64,000 bases of DNA, taken from Hydrogenobaculum sp. 3684. GTDB lineage: Bacteria > Aquificota > Aquificia > Aquificales > Aquificaceae. The position numbers and the translations under genes were made by a program. The notes beneath the pieces were generated by a model. That model was not told where the DNA came from and ran no database searches. It saw only the letters and a list, made by a program, of their open reading frames with translations. Position 1 is the first letter of the stretch. Each line of letters opens with the position of its first letter. The stretch lies in the NCBI RefSeq assembly GCF_000213785.1, contig NC_015557.1, forward strand, positions 1,220,664-1,284,663, read 5' to 3'. This document shows positions 30,909-38,248 of this stretch, in pieces.

Positions 30909-31832
30909 ATGATAGATATTGTTAAGCTTAAAACGTTTATAACCGTAGCGGATCTTGGAAGTTTCTCAAAATCTTCAGATGTGCTTTATGTCACTCAGCC
31001 AGCTATAACCCAACAGATAAAATCTTTGGAAAAAACCATTGGTTGTAAGCTTTTAAGAAGACAAGGGGGTAAAATAGTTTTAACAGAGGAAGGGGAAAGG
31101 CTTTACCAAAAAGCAAAACTTCTTTTAGAAAGCTACGACAACCTTGTAAAAGAGATGTCTCAGCTAAAAAAAGATATAAAAGATACGCTTTATATAGGTT
31201 CTAGCCCTACCTTTGGTGAGTATAGGTTGCCAAAACTTATAGTGGAGTTTCAGAAACTTTATCCGGGCATTACAGTAAAGCTCTACGTAGATACCTCTAA
31301 AAAGATCGAAGATAGTATAGTAAATGGACTAATAAACGTAGGTGTGGTTGATAAAGAAGCCGATTCTAAAATAAACAGCGTTGAACTTTTTAGAGACGAG
31401 CTGGTGCTTTGTGTGGGGAAAAATCACGAGCTTGCAAAAAAAGATATCATAGAACCAGAAGATCTTTATACTATAGACCTTGTAATGAGAGAGGCGTATT
31501 CTTGTACTAGGAAAACCGTAAAAGAAACGCTGGAAGCCATGGGTATAAATTTTGAGCTTTTAAACATAAAAATAGAAACAAACTCTATAAGATCTATTAT
31601 GAATATCGTAAAATCTGGATACGGCGCTTCATTTTTCCCTAGAAACTCAATACAAAAAGATATTGAAGAAGGCGATCTTGTGCCTGTTAAGATTAGAAAC
31701 TTCAGCGCTTACAAAGTTTTTAACGTAATATATTATACCGATTTTACAAAATCAGCCCTCGTGGATAAATTTATAAAATTTCTTCTTGCCAACAAAGAGG
31801 CTCTTGGAGAAGCTGTTGGATTTCAATCTTAA
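30909..31832 (+). CDS. LysR-family transcriptional regulator
   Basis: 307 residues. An N-terminal winged helix-turn-helix (LKTFITVADLGSFSKSSDVLYVTQPAITQQIKSLEKTIG-type order) is followed by the two-lobed effector domain (LYIGSSPTFGEYRLP...). Length is typical. The nearest promoter has TATAAT at 30888-30893. The closest genes are a HAD phosphatase downstream and the mrp/nifS-like pair upstream; which of them it controls is not visible. CbbR- or CysB-like function cannot be distinguished. Confidence 0.9.
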   Translation: MIDIVKLKTFITVADLGSFSKSSDVLYVTQPAITQQIKSLEKTIGCKLLRRQGGKIVLTEEGERLYQKAKLLLESYDNLVKEMSQLKKDIKDTLYIGSSPTFGEYRLPKLIVEFQKLYPGITVKLYVDTSKKIEDSIVNGLINVGVVDKEADSKINSVELFRDELVLCVGKNHELAKKDIIEPEDLYTIDLVMREAYSCTRKTVKETLEAMGINFELLNIKIETNSIRSIMNIVKSGYGASFFPRNSIQKDIEEGDLVPVKIRNFSAYKVFNVIYYTDFTKSALVDKFIKFLLANKEALGEAVGFQS

Positions 31833-32583
31833 GGATAAAATAGACGCTGTTATATTTGATGTAGATGGCGTTTTGATAGACGTAAGACCTTCTTATCACA
31901 AAGCCATATACGAGACTTTTAAGCATTACACCGGTAAGGATTTGAAAGAAGAAGATTTTATATTTGTAAAAAAGAAAGCTGGTATAAACAACGACTGGGA
32001 AAGTAGTTCTGTTTTGATATTGATGGCGCTTGGATATATAACCAAAGAAGAAGCTTTACAGTACACCACAAATCAAACCTATATCCAGCAAAAGATTTTT
32101 AACAATCCTTACTTTGATTACAACGAGCTTGTAGATGTTTTTGAGGCTTTTTATAGAAAATTTAGAGAAAACGAAATACTTCTTTTGGATAAAAGCTTTT
32201 TAAAAGCTCTGAAAAAAAACTATAAAACTGGTATAGTGACCGGAAGACCTAAAGATGATTTGATATTTTCTTTGAAGCTTTTTGGTATTGAGGATATATT
32301 TGATTTTGTAGTGGATGACGATTACACAGATGATAAAACCAAGAGAAAACCAAGCAAAGAAGCTTTAAAGTATTGTGTAGATGCGATTTGTAAAAAAGGT
32401 GGAGTCTATATTGGAGATACTATAAGCGATATAATGATGACGAAGCATTACAACGACTCTTACAAGCCCTATGTGTATTATATACACTGCAATTTTTACA
32501 ACGAAGAAAACACTACCTTGCCAAAAGAATATATCTATGCTACGGTAAAATTTCAAAAGGAGTTAGAAGATTTACTCTTATGA
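31816..32583 (+). CDS. HAD-superfamily phosphatase (TIGR01548-like)
   Basis: 255 residues from TTG at 31816, chosen since GGAG lies six bases upstream; a TTG at 31786 is possible. HAD motif I is VIFDVDGVLID, motif II is GIVTGRPK, and motif III/IV is RKPSKEAL with YIGDTISDIMM. The pattern resembles the subfamily fused or linked to imidazoleglycerol-phosphate dehydratase in archaea. Substrate is unknown. Overlaps the LysR gene by 17 bases and meets the J-domain gene tail to tail with a six-base overlap. Confidence 0.8.
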   Translation: MDFNLKDKIDAVIFDVDGVLIDVRPSYHKAIYETFKHYTGKDLKEEDFIFVKKKAGINNDWESSSVLILMALGYITKEEALQYTTNQTYIQQKIFNNPYFDYNELVDVFEAFYRKFRENEILLLDKSFLKALKKNYKTGIVTGRPKDDLIFSLKLFGIEDIFDFVVDDDYTDDKTKRKPSKEALKYCVDAICKKGGVYIGDTISDIMMTKHYNDSYKPYVYYIHCNFYNEENTTLPKEYIYATVKFQKELEDLLL

Positions 32584-32757
32584 TTTTAGTCCGTTTATAT
32601 AGCTAAGTAAGACTTGGTAATGGTAGTTTATAAGTACAGTTTTCTCATGCGATATTTTTTTATCTTTTACCTTATCAGGGTGATATTCTTTCATCATTTT
32701 TCTATAGGCTTTTTTTAATCTGTCTTCATCAAGCTCTTCTAAGCCAAAAAACTTCAT
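32578..32757 (-). CDS. Minimal J-domain protein (59 aa)
   Basis: ATG at 32757 overlaps the cheW stop as ATGA, and the frame ends with TAA at 32578. The peptide reads MKFFGLEELDEDRLKKAYRK, then MMKEYHPDKVKDKK, so helix II and the HPD motif of DnaJ are present, followed by a helix IV-like end (LINYHYQVLLSYI). There is no G/F region, zinc finger or client domain. J-domains stimulate DnaK ATPase. Being coupled to a CheW-like protein, it may direct Hsp70 to that partner; this is inference. Confidence 0.75.
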   Translation of the reverse strand: MKFFGLEELDEDRLKKAYRKMMKEYHPDKVKDKKISHEKTVLINYHYQVLLSYINGLKS

Positions 32758-33206
32758 AGATTCTGATATCCGTTGTCTATCTGGGCTATATTTTTTACGT
32801 ATTCGCTATATCTTCCTACCATTGGATTTGGTTCTAAATCATCTTCTCTTACCTTTATAACACCGTAAATCTCATCCACTATGATACCAATCTTTCTAAA
32901 CCTTGTCTCCAATATTACTATCCTTTGAGATTCCCTAGTTTCGTTTAACCCAAGCGTCTCTTTCAAAGAGACTATAGCCATTATTTCACCGCGTATATTG
33001 ATTACTCCTCTTATATGGCTTTTCGAAAAAGGTACTGGTACTATATCCCTCATTTTTGTTATTTCTATCACTTTTGTAAGGGGTATCCCCATAAGCTCAC
33101 TCTCTAAGTAAATAGCCAAAAACTCCAATATATTCGCTTGAGCTTTCTTACCTCTTTGAGTAGCCGTTTGCGTTGGTACACTTTCAGCTTTTAATATATT
33201 TGCTAT
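32754..33206 (-). CDS. CheW-like coupling protein
   Basis: A CheW domain is clear: FLAIYLESELMGIPLTKV, then VPVPFSKSHIRGVINIRGEI (typical P-x-x-x-x-x-x-G-V-x-N-x-R-G) and VDEIYGVIKV. A TTG at 33128 gives 124 residues but lacks a ribosome site. The frame stays open upstream to an ATA at 33206 that sits five bases after a perfect AAGGAGG, with a stop four codons further up. I therefore place the start at ATA (150 residues), a rare start codon. CheW links receptors to CheA in chemotaxis or surface-motility arrays; no cheA is near. Confidence 0.7.
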   Translation of the reverse strand: MANILKAESVPTQTATQRGKKAQANILEFLAIYLESELMGIPLTKVIEITKMRDIVPVPFSKSHIRGVINIRGEIMAIVSLKETLGLNETRESQRIVILETRFRKIGIIVDEIYGVIKVREDDLEPNPMVGRYSEYVKNIAQIDNGYQNL

Positions 33207-33260
33207 AAAATCCTCCTTCTATATTATATTAACTTCTGTCATATTTTTAAAAAAATTTTT

Positions 33261-34007
33261 TTAGATTTTTAGGACCGCATTTTCTAAAAACATTCTAACA
33301 GATGGTTCCTTTGAATTTAGGAACTCTTCTTTGGTACCTAAAAATTTTTGCTCTCCTTTGTCTAGCACCATTATTCTATCGCTAATACCAAGAGCACTTA
33401 CCATATCGTGGGTTACTACGATGGACGTTATACCTAATCTAATTTTTAAATCCAATATAAGTTTGTCTATTATGCGGCTTGTAATTGGATCAAGTCCAGA
33501 GGTAGGTTCATCGTAGATGATAATCTCGGGGTCTGTGGCGAGGGCTCTTGCTAAACTTACTCTTTTTCTCATACCTCCAGAAAGCTCCGACGGCATAAGA
33601 TAGAGTATAGACTCGTCTAGGTTTACCTCTTTTAGCTTTTCTATGGCTATTTTTATTATCTCGTCTTTGGGTTTGTTTGTATGCTCTAAATAGTAAAAGC
33701 CTACGTTTTCCCAAACCCTAAGGCTATCAAACAAAGCCCCTTCTTGAAAGACGTATCCCATCTTCATCCTTATTTTGTTTAGTTCATCTTTATTTAGGTT
33801 TACTATAGATTTACCTTCAATCTCTATGTCTCCTTCGGTGGGTTGCCAAAGTCCTATGATATGTTTTGTAATAGATGTCTTACCGCTACCGCTACCGCCT
33901 ATTATGGTAAATACCTCTTTCTTATAAACATCAAAAGATATATTTTTTAGTATCGTCCTATTGTTTATTACCTTTGTAAGATTTCTTACTTTTATTGCGA
34001 TATCCAT
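33261..34007 (-). CDS. ABC transporter ATPase, MlaF/Ttg2A type
   Basis: 248 residues. Walker A is IGGSGSGKTSITKHIIGL, the Q-loop YVFQEGALFDSL, the signature ELSGGMRKRVSLARALATDP and Walker B IIIYDEPTSGLDPIT, then the H-loop VTHDM. The FQEGALFDSLRVWENV pattern is typical of MlaF, the ATPase moving phospholipids between membranes with MlaE, MlaD and others. Those partners are not next to it. It abuts the preceding hypothetical gene with no spacer. Confidence 0.85.
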   Translation of the reverse strand: MDIAIKVRNLTKVINNRTILKNISFDVYKKEVFTIIGGSGSGKTSITKHIIGLWQPTEGDIEIEGKSIVNLNKDELNKIRMKMGYVFQEGALFDSLRVWENVGFYYLEHTNKPKDEIIKIAIEKLKEVNLDESILYLMPSELSGGMRKRVSLARALATDPEIIIYDEPTSGLDPITSRIIDKLILDLKIRLGITSIVVTHDMVSALGISDRIMVLDKGEQKFLGTKEEFLNSKEPSVRMFLENAVLKI

Positions 34008-34472
34008 CTACTCTATGTGAAGAAAGTCTATAGCTTGAAGGCATCTAATGACCACATTTTCAAAGTTTATATCTAGCACGTCCATAACGGCTTTTATTTG
34101 CTCTTCTTCTTTTAAGGCTTTAAAAGAGTCCGATTTTATGCCTTTTTCATGAAGAAGTATAGGTATAAAGTGTCTTCCAAGTACAAAAAAAAGATAGGAA
34201 AGCTGATTTTCGGATAGTTTCGGAAAGTTGTTGAAAACCCTCATAGTTTGATCTACACCCCAAATAGCCCATCTTCTTACCTCTTCGTCTTTTGTCCTTG
34301 ACTCGATACCCCCTATTATAGCTGAGGCTATGGCGAGGGCTAATCTTTCGTCAGTGGACTGATTTAAAAAGTCCTGTTTGTAGTTTTGTATGTTTTTAGT
34401 GGCTTCTTTATATTTTTCGTACAAGTCTATATACTTTTGAAGGGGTTTTATAGGATCTTCAATGTATGCCAC
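34008..34472 (-). CDS. Hypothetical helical protein (154 aa)
   Basis: Not recognised. Starts with GTG at 34472, four bases after the zinc-ribbon gene. Predicted mostly helical and soluble, with ALAIASAIIGGIESRT at about residue 45 and a well-packed middle (RWAIWGVDQTMRVFNNFP). No signal peptide or metal motif. Its stop is immediately followed by the ABC ATPase start, so the three genes form one operon. Confidence 0.65.
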   Translation of the reverse strand: MAYIEDPIKPLQKYIDLYEKYKEATKNIQNYKQDFLNQSTDERLALAIASAIIGGIESRTKDEEVRRWAIWGVDQTMRVFNNFPKLSENQLSYLFFVLGRHFIPILLHEKGIKSDSFKALKEEEQIKAVMDVLDINFENVVIRCLQAIDFLHIE

Positions 34473-34476
34473 GCTT

Positions 34477-35043
34477 TTAACCCGGTGTTTCCGCTTTTTG
34501 ATAATCTTTGCAATCTATTTGAGATACATCAATGTTTGGTAATTTCTCTTCGTATACGTTGTGAAAACCACATAAGCTGCAAACAATCTCCACAAGATAA
34601 CCATTTCTTTTATGCCCTATATCGTTTTTGCATATGGGACACTCGCCTTCTTGTGCCCTTACGCAATCTTCTAGCTCTTCTTTCTTTAAACACTCCCATA
34701 CTTTTTTAACGTTTTTTATAGCATGTTGAAGTTCTTTGCTGTTCCATTCTGCACCGCAATCAAGACATCTAAACTCTTTGTAATTTCCCTCGTCTATAAG
34801 CCTTATTATGTTTTTAGAGCCGCAATTGTTGTCAACGCATACAAGGCCTATTTGTTTTTTGCTTAAAAGCTCTAAAATATTTTTAAAATCTAAGTCGTAA
34901 TGCTTTGGTATTTTGTCTTTTATAGTATAACCACAGCAAAGACAGTTAGCCTCTACCCTTGGGTAGGGCTCATCTAACTCGCAAACTTTTAGAGCTACAT
35001 GATAACAATACGGGCAAACCTCTAAATGAGTTAAACATATCAT
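34477..35043 (-). CDS. Multi-zinc-ribbon protein of unknown function
   Basis: 188 residues with four pairs of cysteines making two or more zinc ribbons: CPYCYH near 10, CLCCGY near 34, then VCVDNNCGS near 68 with FRCLDCGAEW near 92, and ECPICKND near 134 with VCSLCGFHN near 155. Such proteins bind zinc for structure or nucleic-acid or protein contact. No catalytic domain is visible. It is first of a three-gene operon with a helical protein and an Mla-type ATPase. Confidence 0.6.
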   Translation of the reverse strand: MICLTHLEVCPYCYHVALKVCELDEPYPRVEANCLCCGYTIKDKIPKHYDLDFKNILELLSKKQIGLVCVDNNCGSKNIIRLIDEGNYKEFRCLDCGAEWNSKELQHAIKNVKKVWECLKKEELEDCVRAQEGECPICKNDIGHKRNGYLVEIVCSLCGFHNVYEEKLPNIDVSQIDCKDYQKAETPG

Positions 35044-35055
35044 ACTAATATAATA
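35044..35055 (-). promoter_or_regulatory. -10 box placed for a leaderless start
   Basis: Minus strand TATTAT, six bases, then ATG at 35043. No ribosome site. Confidence 0.5.
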
Positions 35056-35080
35056 TCATGATTTGTTATAAAAACTATGC

Positions 35081-35320
35081 TTAATGTTTGAATGGTATGC
35101 TTATCCAAAGCTCTTCTGCAGAGTTGTCTTTTTTTAGCTCAACTTCTATGTTGTTTACATCAAACTGATAATATTTTGAGAAAACCGCTATAAGATCATC
35201 TCTTAAAGAATCTATAAAATTGGGCGCTAAACCTTTTCTTTCATAAGCAAGCACCATAGTAAGACGTTGCTTGGCAACATCTTTGCTTTTATTTTTGAAA
35301 AATATGTCTAATATACCCAT
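35081..35320 (-). CDS. minE: Cell division topological specificity factor MinE
   Basis: 79 residues: an N-terminal amphipathic MGILDIFFK segment, then AKQRLTMVLAYERKGLAPNF and the C-terminal dimer domain (KYYQFDVNNIEVELKK). MinE stimulates MinD ATPase and clears MinCD from midcell. Third gene of minCDE, two bases after minD. Confidence 0.93.
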   Translation of the reverse strand: MGILDIFFKNKSKDVAKQRLTMVLAYERKGLAPNFIDSLRDDLIAVFSKYYQFDVNNIEVELKKDNSAEELWISIPFKH

Positions 35321-35322
35321 TT

Positions 35323-36120
35323 TTACCTCCCGAAGAGTTTTGCCAGTAAACCCTTCTCTTTGTTGTAAAGGGTAAGAGGTACATTTTCACCGGTTATCCT
35401 TTTTGCTATATCCATTATTGCTTTTGAGGCATTGTATGATTCATCGAGCACTATAGGTTCACCTCTATTGGTAAAATCTACAAGCTTCTCTTCCTCTGGG
35501 ACAACTCCGAGCACAGGCACTTTTAAAACCTCTACTATGTCTTCCATAGAAAGCATCTCACCCTTTTTAACCTGGTGCCATCTTATACGATTTATGACAA
35601 TCTTATAATCGCTTTTGCCCATGCTTTCCATAAGGCCTATAGACCTATCTGCATCTCTTACCGATGATACTTCTGGGTTTACCACCACTATGGCGCTATC
35701 TGCTGGAGTTACCGCATTTTTAAATCCTTGTTCAATACCAGCCGGTGAGTCTATTATTATGTAGTTGAATTTTCCAGATTCTTTAAAATCTTCTATAAGC
35801 TTGTTCCATTTTACTGGGTCTATGGCGTCTTTATTCTTTGTTTGATTTGCCGGTAAAAGCCATAAAGGCAATCCTCTTTTATCTTTTACCAAGGCTTTTT
35901 CTGGGCTTACTCTTTGTTCTATTGCATCTAATACGTCATAAACTATACGATTTTCAAGCCCAAGTATCATGTCAAGATTCCTAAGGCCTATATCGGCATC
36001 TATTACTAGCACGCTTTTTCCTAATTTTGCCAAAGCGGTGCTTATGTTGGCAGTCATCGTAGTTTTGCCAACACCGCCTTTGCCGGATGTAATAACGATA
36101 ACTTTTGTATCGCTCATCAA
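35323..36120 (-). CDS. minD: Septum site-determining ATPase MinD
   Basis: 265 residues. Deviant Walker A ITSGKGGVGKTTMTANI, DADIGLRNLDMILGLE, IDSPAGIEQGF, and a C-terminal amphipathic membrane-targeting helix (KGLLAKLFGR). It binds membranes as ATP dimer and carries MinC to cell poles. Overlaps minC by four bases. Confidence 0.95.
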   Translation of the reverse strand: MMSDTKVIVITSGKGGVGKTTMTANISTALAKLGKSVLVIDADIGLRNLDMILGLENRIVYDVLDAIEQRVSPEKALVKDKRGLPLWLLPANQTKNKDAIDPVKWNKLIEDFKESGKFNYIIIDSPAGIEQGFKNAVTPADSAIVVVNPEVSSVRDADRSIGLMESMGKSDYKIVINRIRWHQVKKGEMLSMEDIVEVLKVPVLGVVPEEEKLVDFTNRGEPIVLDESYNASKAIMDIAKRITGENVPLTLYNKEKGLLAKLFGR

Positions 36121-36710
36121 AAACCTCCTATAGGTTCTAATATTATTTTATTATCTATAACTTTTGCTATCTCAGCCTCTTGAGGTTCTTCTTCGTCTTC
36201 TCCTCTTATGGCTATATGATGTCCTATCCTTAGTTGTTGAGGCATCATCTTCTTTGCTACCACCACGGAGCTATCGTCTCCTATAGCTCCAGCATGAGCA
36301 TAACCTCTTAAAGTTCCCATAACTACTATATTCCCTGCGGCTACAACTTCCGCACCTTCGTTTACATCACCTAGTATTAAAACATCCCCGCTATGCTCTA
36401 CCGTTTGTCCTGAGCGAAGGTTTTTATTTACTATTAAAAGCCTAGATACGTTTGTGGGTTTTTGTGCGCTTACTGTTTGAACGCTCATTGTTTTTATGCT
36501 TTTAACATTTTTTTCTTCCAGCAGCTTTTCTATCTGTTTTAGAGTTTCTTTATCTATACTTTCATCTACTTCTATGAGAAAATAGCTGTTTGAGAATACG
36601 TTTGAGTTTATTTTTTCTACAAGCTCATTTATAAGGTTTTCTTTCGTGGTATCTTCCAAAGATAGCGTCAAACTCACAACAGGTAGCGTTATACCTTTTA
36701 TCTTTATCAT
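36117..36710 (-). CDS. minC: Septum site-determining protein MinC
   Basis: 197 residues. The C-terminal beta-helix is clear: VEHSGDVLILGDVNEGAEVVAAGNI-type repeats, MGTLRGYAHAGAIGDDSS, ending with AEIAKVIDNKI. The N-terminal FtsZ-inhibiting domain is short. First gene of minCDE; its start faces that of ubiE 22 bases away, with no room for a leader. Confidence 0.9.
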   Translation of the reverse strand: MIKIKGITLPVVSLTLSLEDTTKENLINELVEKINSNVFSNSYFLIEVDESIDKETLKQIEKLLEEKNVKSIKTMSVQTVSAQKPTNVSRLLIVNKNLRSGQTVEHSGDVLILGDVNEGAEVVAAGNIVVMGTLRGYAHAGAIGDDSSVVVAKKMMPQQLRIGHHIAIRGEDEEEPQEAEIAKVIDNKIILEPIGGF

Positions 36711-36732
36711 ATTAATATGATATCATATTTGT
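36711..36732. promoter_or_regulatory. Divergent overlapping leaderless promoters, minC and ubiE
   Basis: The 22 bases between the two ATGs are palindromic. A TATCAT box for ubiE (36721-36726, plus) and one for minC (36722-36717, minus) overlap by two bases; each is followed by exactly six bases and an ATG. Confidence 0.6.
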
Positions 36733-37395
36733 ATGAATTTGGAAAATCTTGCCAATATTTTTGATTCAATATCTGGAGCTTACGATAAGTTTGTGGGATT
36801 TATAAGTCTTGGCCAAAACAAAAAATGGCACAAAAGCATAGCCCACGAGTTAAAACCTGGCAACCTGCTGGATATTGGTACTGCTACTGGGGACGTTATT
36901 TTTAGGGCTTTTGAGCAAAATAAGATAAAAACTGCTTTTGGTATAGACTTGTCTATAAAGATGCTTAAAATAGCCAAACAAAAACTAAAAGGAAAACCCA
37001 CTTATTTGTTTATAGCATCCGCTGAGCATATGCCTTTTAAAGATGGGGTTTTTGATAATATATCCATGTCTTTGGTTTTTAGACATATAATAGACAAAGA
37101 TTCTATGTTAAAGGAAATAAACAGAGTTTTAAGAAAAGGCGGTAAGTTTATAGTGCTTGATACTACGAAGTTTATTGGTATGGATTTTTTTGCTAAAGGT
37201 TCAAAGACGTTTTTAAGACCTCTTGGTGTGGCTATATTTGGTAACAAAAATTGGGACTTTTTTATACACTCTTTGGAAAACAGCCTATCCACCGAAGAGA
37301 TAAAAAACCTTTGCGAATCCTATGGTCTTAGACTCATAAACAAAAAGCTTTTTATCTTTGGTATGGTAGGATTGCTTGTGTTTGAAAAGCCTTAA
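36733..37395 (+). CDS. ubiE: Demethylmenaquinone/ubiquinone C-methyltransferase
   Basis: 220 residues. UbiE/MenG signature start (IFDSISGAYDKF), SAM site LLDIGTATGDVIF near 52, the second motif ASAEHMPFKDGVFDNISMSLVFRHI near 98, and an LRKGGKFIVLDT strand. It methylates the naphthoquinone ring in menaquinone synthesis. Monocistronic; convergent with tpiA. Confidence 0.9.
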   Translation: MNLENLANIFDSISGAYDKFVGFISLGQNKKWHKSIAHELKPGNLLDIGTATGDVIFRAFEQNKIKTAFGIDLSIKMLKIAKQKLKGKPTYLFIASAEHMPFKDGVFDNISMSLVFRHIIDKDSMLKEINRVLRKGGKFIVLDTTKFIGMDFFAKGSKTFLRPLGVAIFGNKNWDFFIHSLENSLSTEEIKNLCESYGLRLINKKLFIFGMVGLLVFEKP

Positions 37396-37405
37396 TTAAA
37401 TATTT

Positions 37406-38146
37406 TTAGCAAGCGTTTACTATCTCTAAAAACGTGTTTGGATCTAAGCTTGCACCACCTACTAAAAGCCCATCTACGTTTGGAGCTTTTAAAAACTCTT
37501 TAGCATTTTGCGGATTTACGCTACCACCATACAAAACTCTTATATCTGTATCTTTTTTTGCTATATCTTTTAATATGTCTTTTATAAAGCTATGTATCTT
37601 TGAAGCATCCTCTGGATTTGCCGATTTGCCGGTGCCTATTGCCCAAACAGGCTCGTAAGCTATTTCTATATTCTCAAACCACTCTTCTAAACCAGCCAGT
37701 GCAAGCTTTAGCTGAGATTCTATAACGTTGAAAGTAAGCTGAGACTCCCTTTCTTCTAAGGTTTCCCCTACGCAAAGCATCACCTTTAGACCTTCTTCCA
37801 GTGAAGATATCACTTTTTTTCTTATTAACTCATCAGATTCTTTGAATATGTGCCTTCTTTCTGAATGTCCTATGAGTATATACTCTGCCCCGCAGGATTT
37901 TACCATCACCGGTGAGATTTCCCCAGTGAAAGCCCCTTTCTTTTCATAGTATACGTTTTGAGCTCCTACTTTTATATTTGATTTTTCTAAAAGCTTAGAA
38001 ACCTCGCATACATATAAGCATGGAGGGTATATAAGCACATCTTTTTTTTCAAAATCTATATTTTTCTTCAAAAGTTCATTTATATAAGATATGGCTTCCT
38101 CATAGGTCTTATGCATCTTCCAATTGGCAGCTATAATCTTTTTCAT
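37406..38146 (-). CDS. tpiA: Triosephosphate isomerase
   Basis: 246 residues, usual length. Active-site residues: AANWKMHKT (Lys), ILIGHSERRHIFKE (His) and AYEPVWAIGTGKSA (Glu), then LYGGSVNPQNA phosphate loop. It interconverts glyceraldehyde 3-phosphate and dihydroxyacetone phosphate. A TATAAT six bases before the ATG suggests a leaderless message. Confidence 0.96.
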   Translation of the reverse strand: MKKIIAANWKMHKTYEEAISYINELLKKNIDFEKKDVLIYPPCLYVCEVSKLLEKSNIKVGAQNVYYEKKGAFTGEISPVMVKSCGAEYILIGHSERRHIFKESDELIRKKVISSLEEGLKVMLCVGETLEERESQLTFNVIESQLKLALAGLEEWFENIEIAYEPVWAIGTGKSANPEDASKIHSFIKDILKDIAKKDTDIRVLYGGSVNPQNAKEFLKAPNVDGLLVGGASLDPNTFLEIVNAC

Positions 38147-38158
38147 AAAGTTATTATA
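38147..38158 (-). promoter_or_regulatory. -10 box of tpiA placed for a leaderless start
   Basis: Minus strand TATAAT at 38158-38153, six bases, ATG at 38146. Confidence 0.6.
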
Positions 38159-38191
38159 CCATGTGTTAGTGTTTAATATATTAGTATATTA

Positions 38192-38248
38192 ACAAGCCTC
38201 TTGCGAGGCCACTTTTGCTTTCAAAGTACATGCATCTCAATAAGCCTT
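38192..38248 (-). repeat. Two similar hairpins between the GGDEF gene and tpiA
   Basis: Minus strand AGTGGCCTGAAAGGCTTATT starts at the GGDEF stop, and AGTGGCCTCGCAAGAGGCTT follows about 48 bases later. Each folds to a short GC stem with a GAA(A) or GCAA loop. The second could end transcription of the GGDEF gene; no long T run follows. Confidence 0.45.

Noticed and set aside
38192-38248. Paired GNRA-like hairpins before tpiA as a c-di-GMP riboswitch
   Set aside because: Adjacent to a GGDEF gene, but the conserved GEMM core and receptor are absent; the stems are short and look more like weak terminators.
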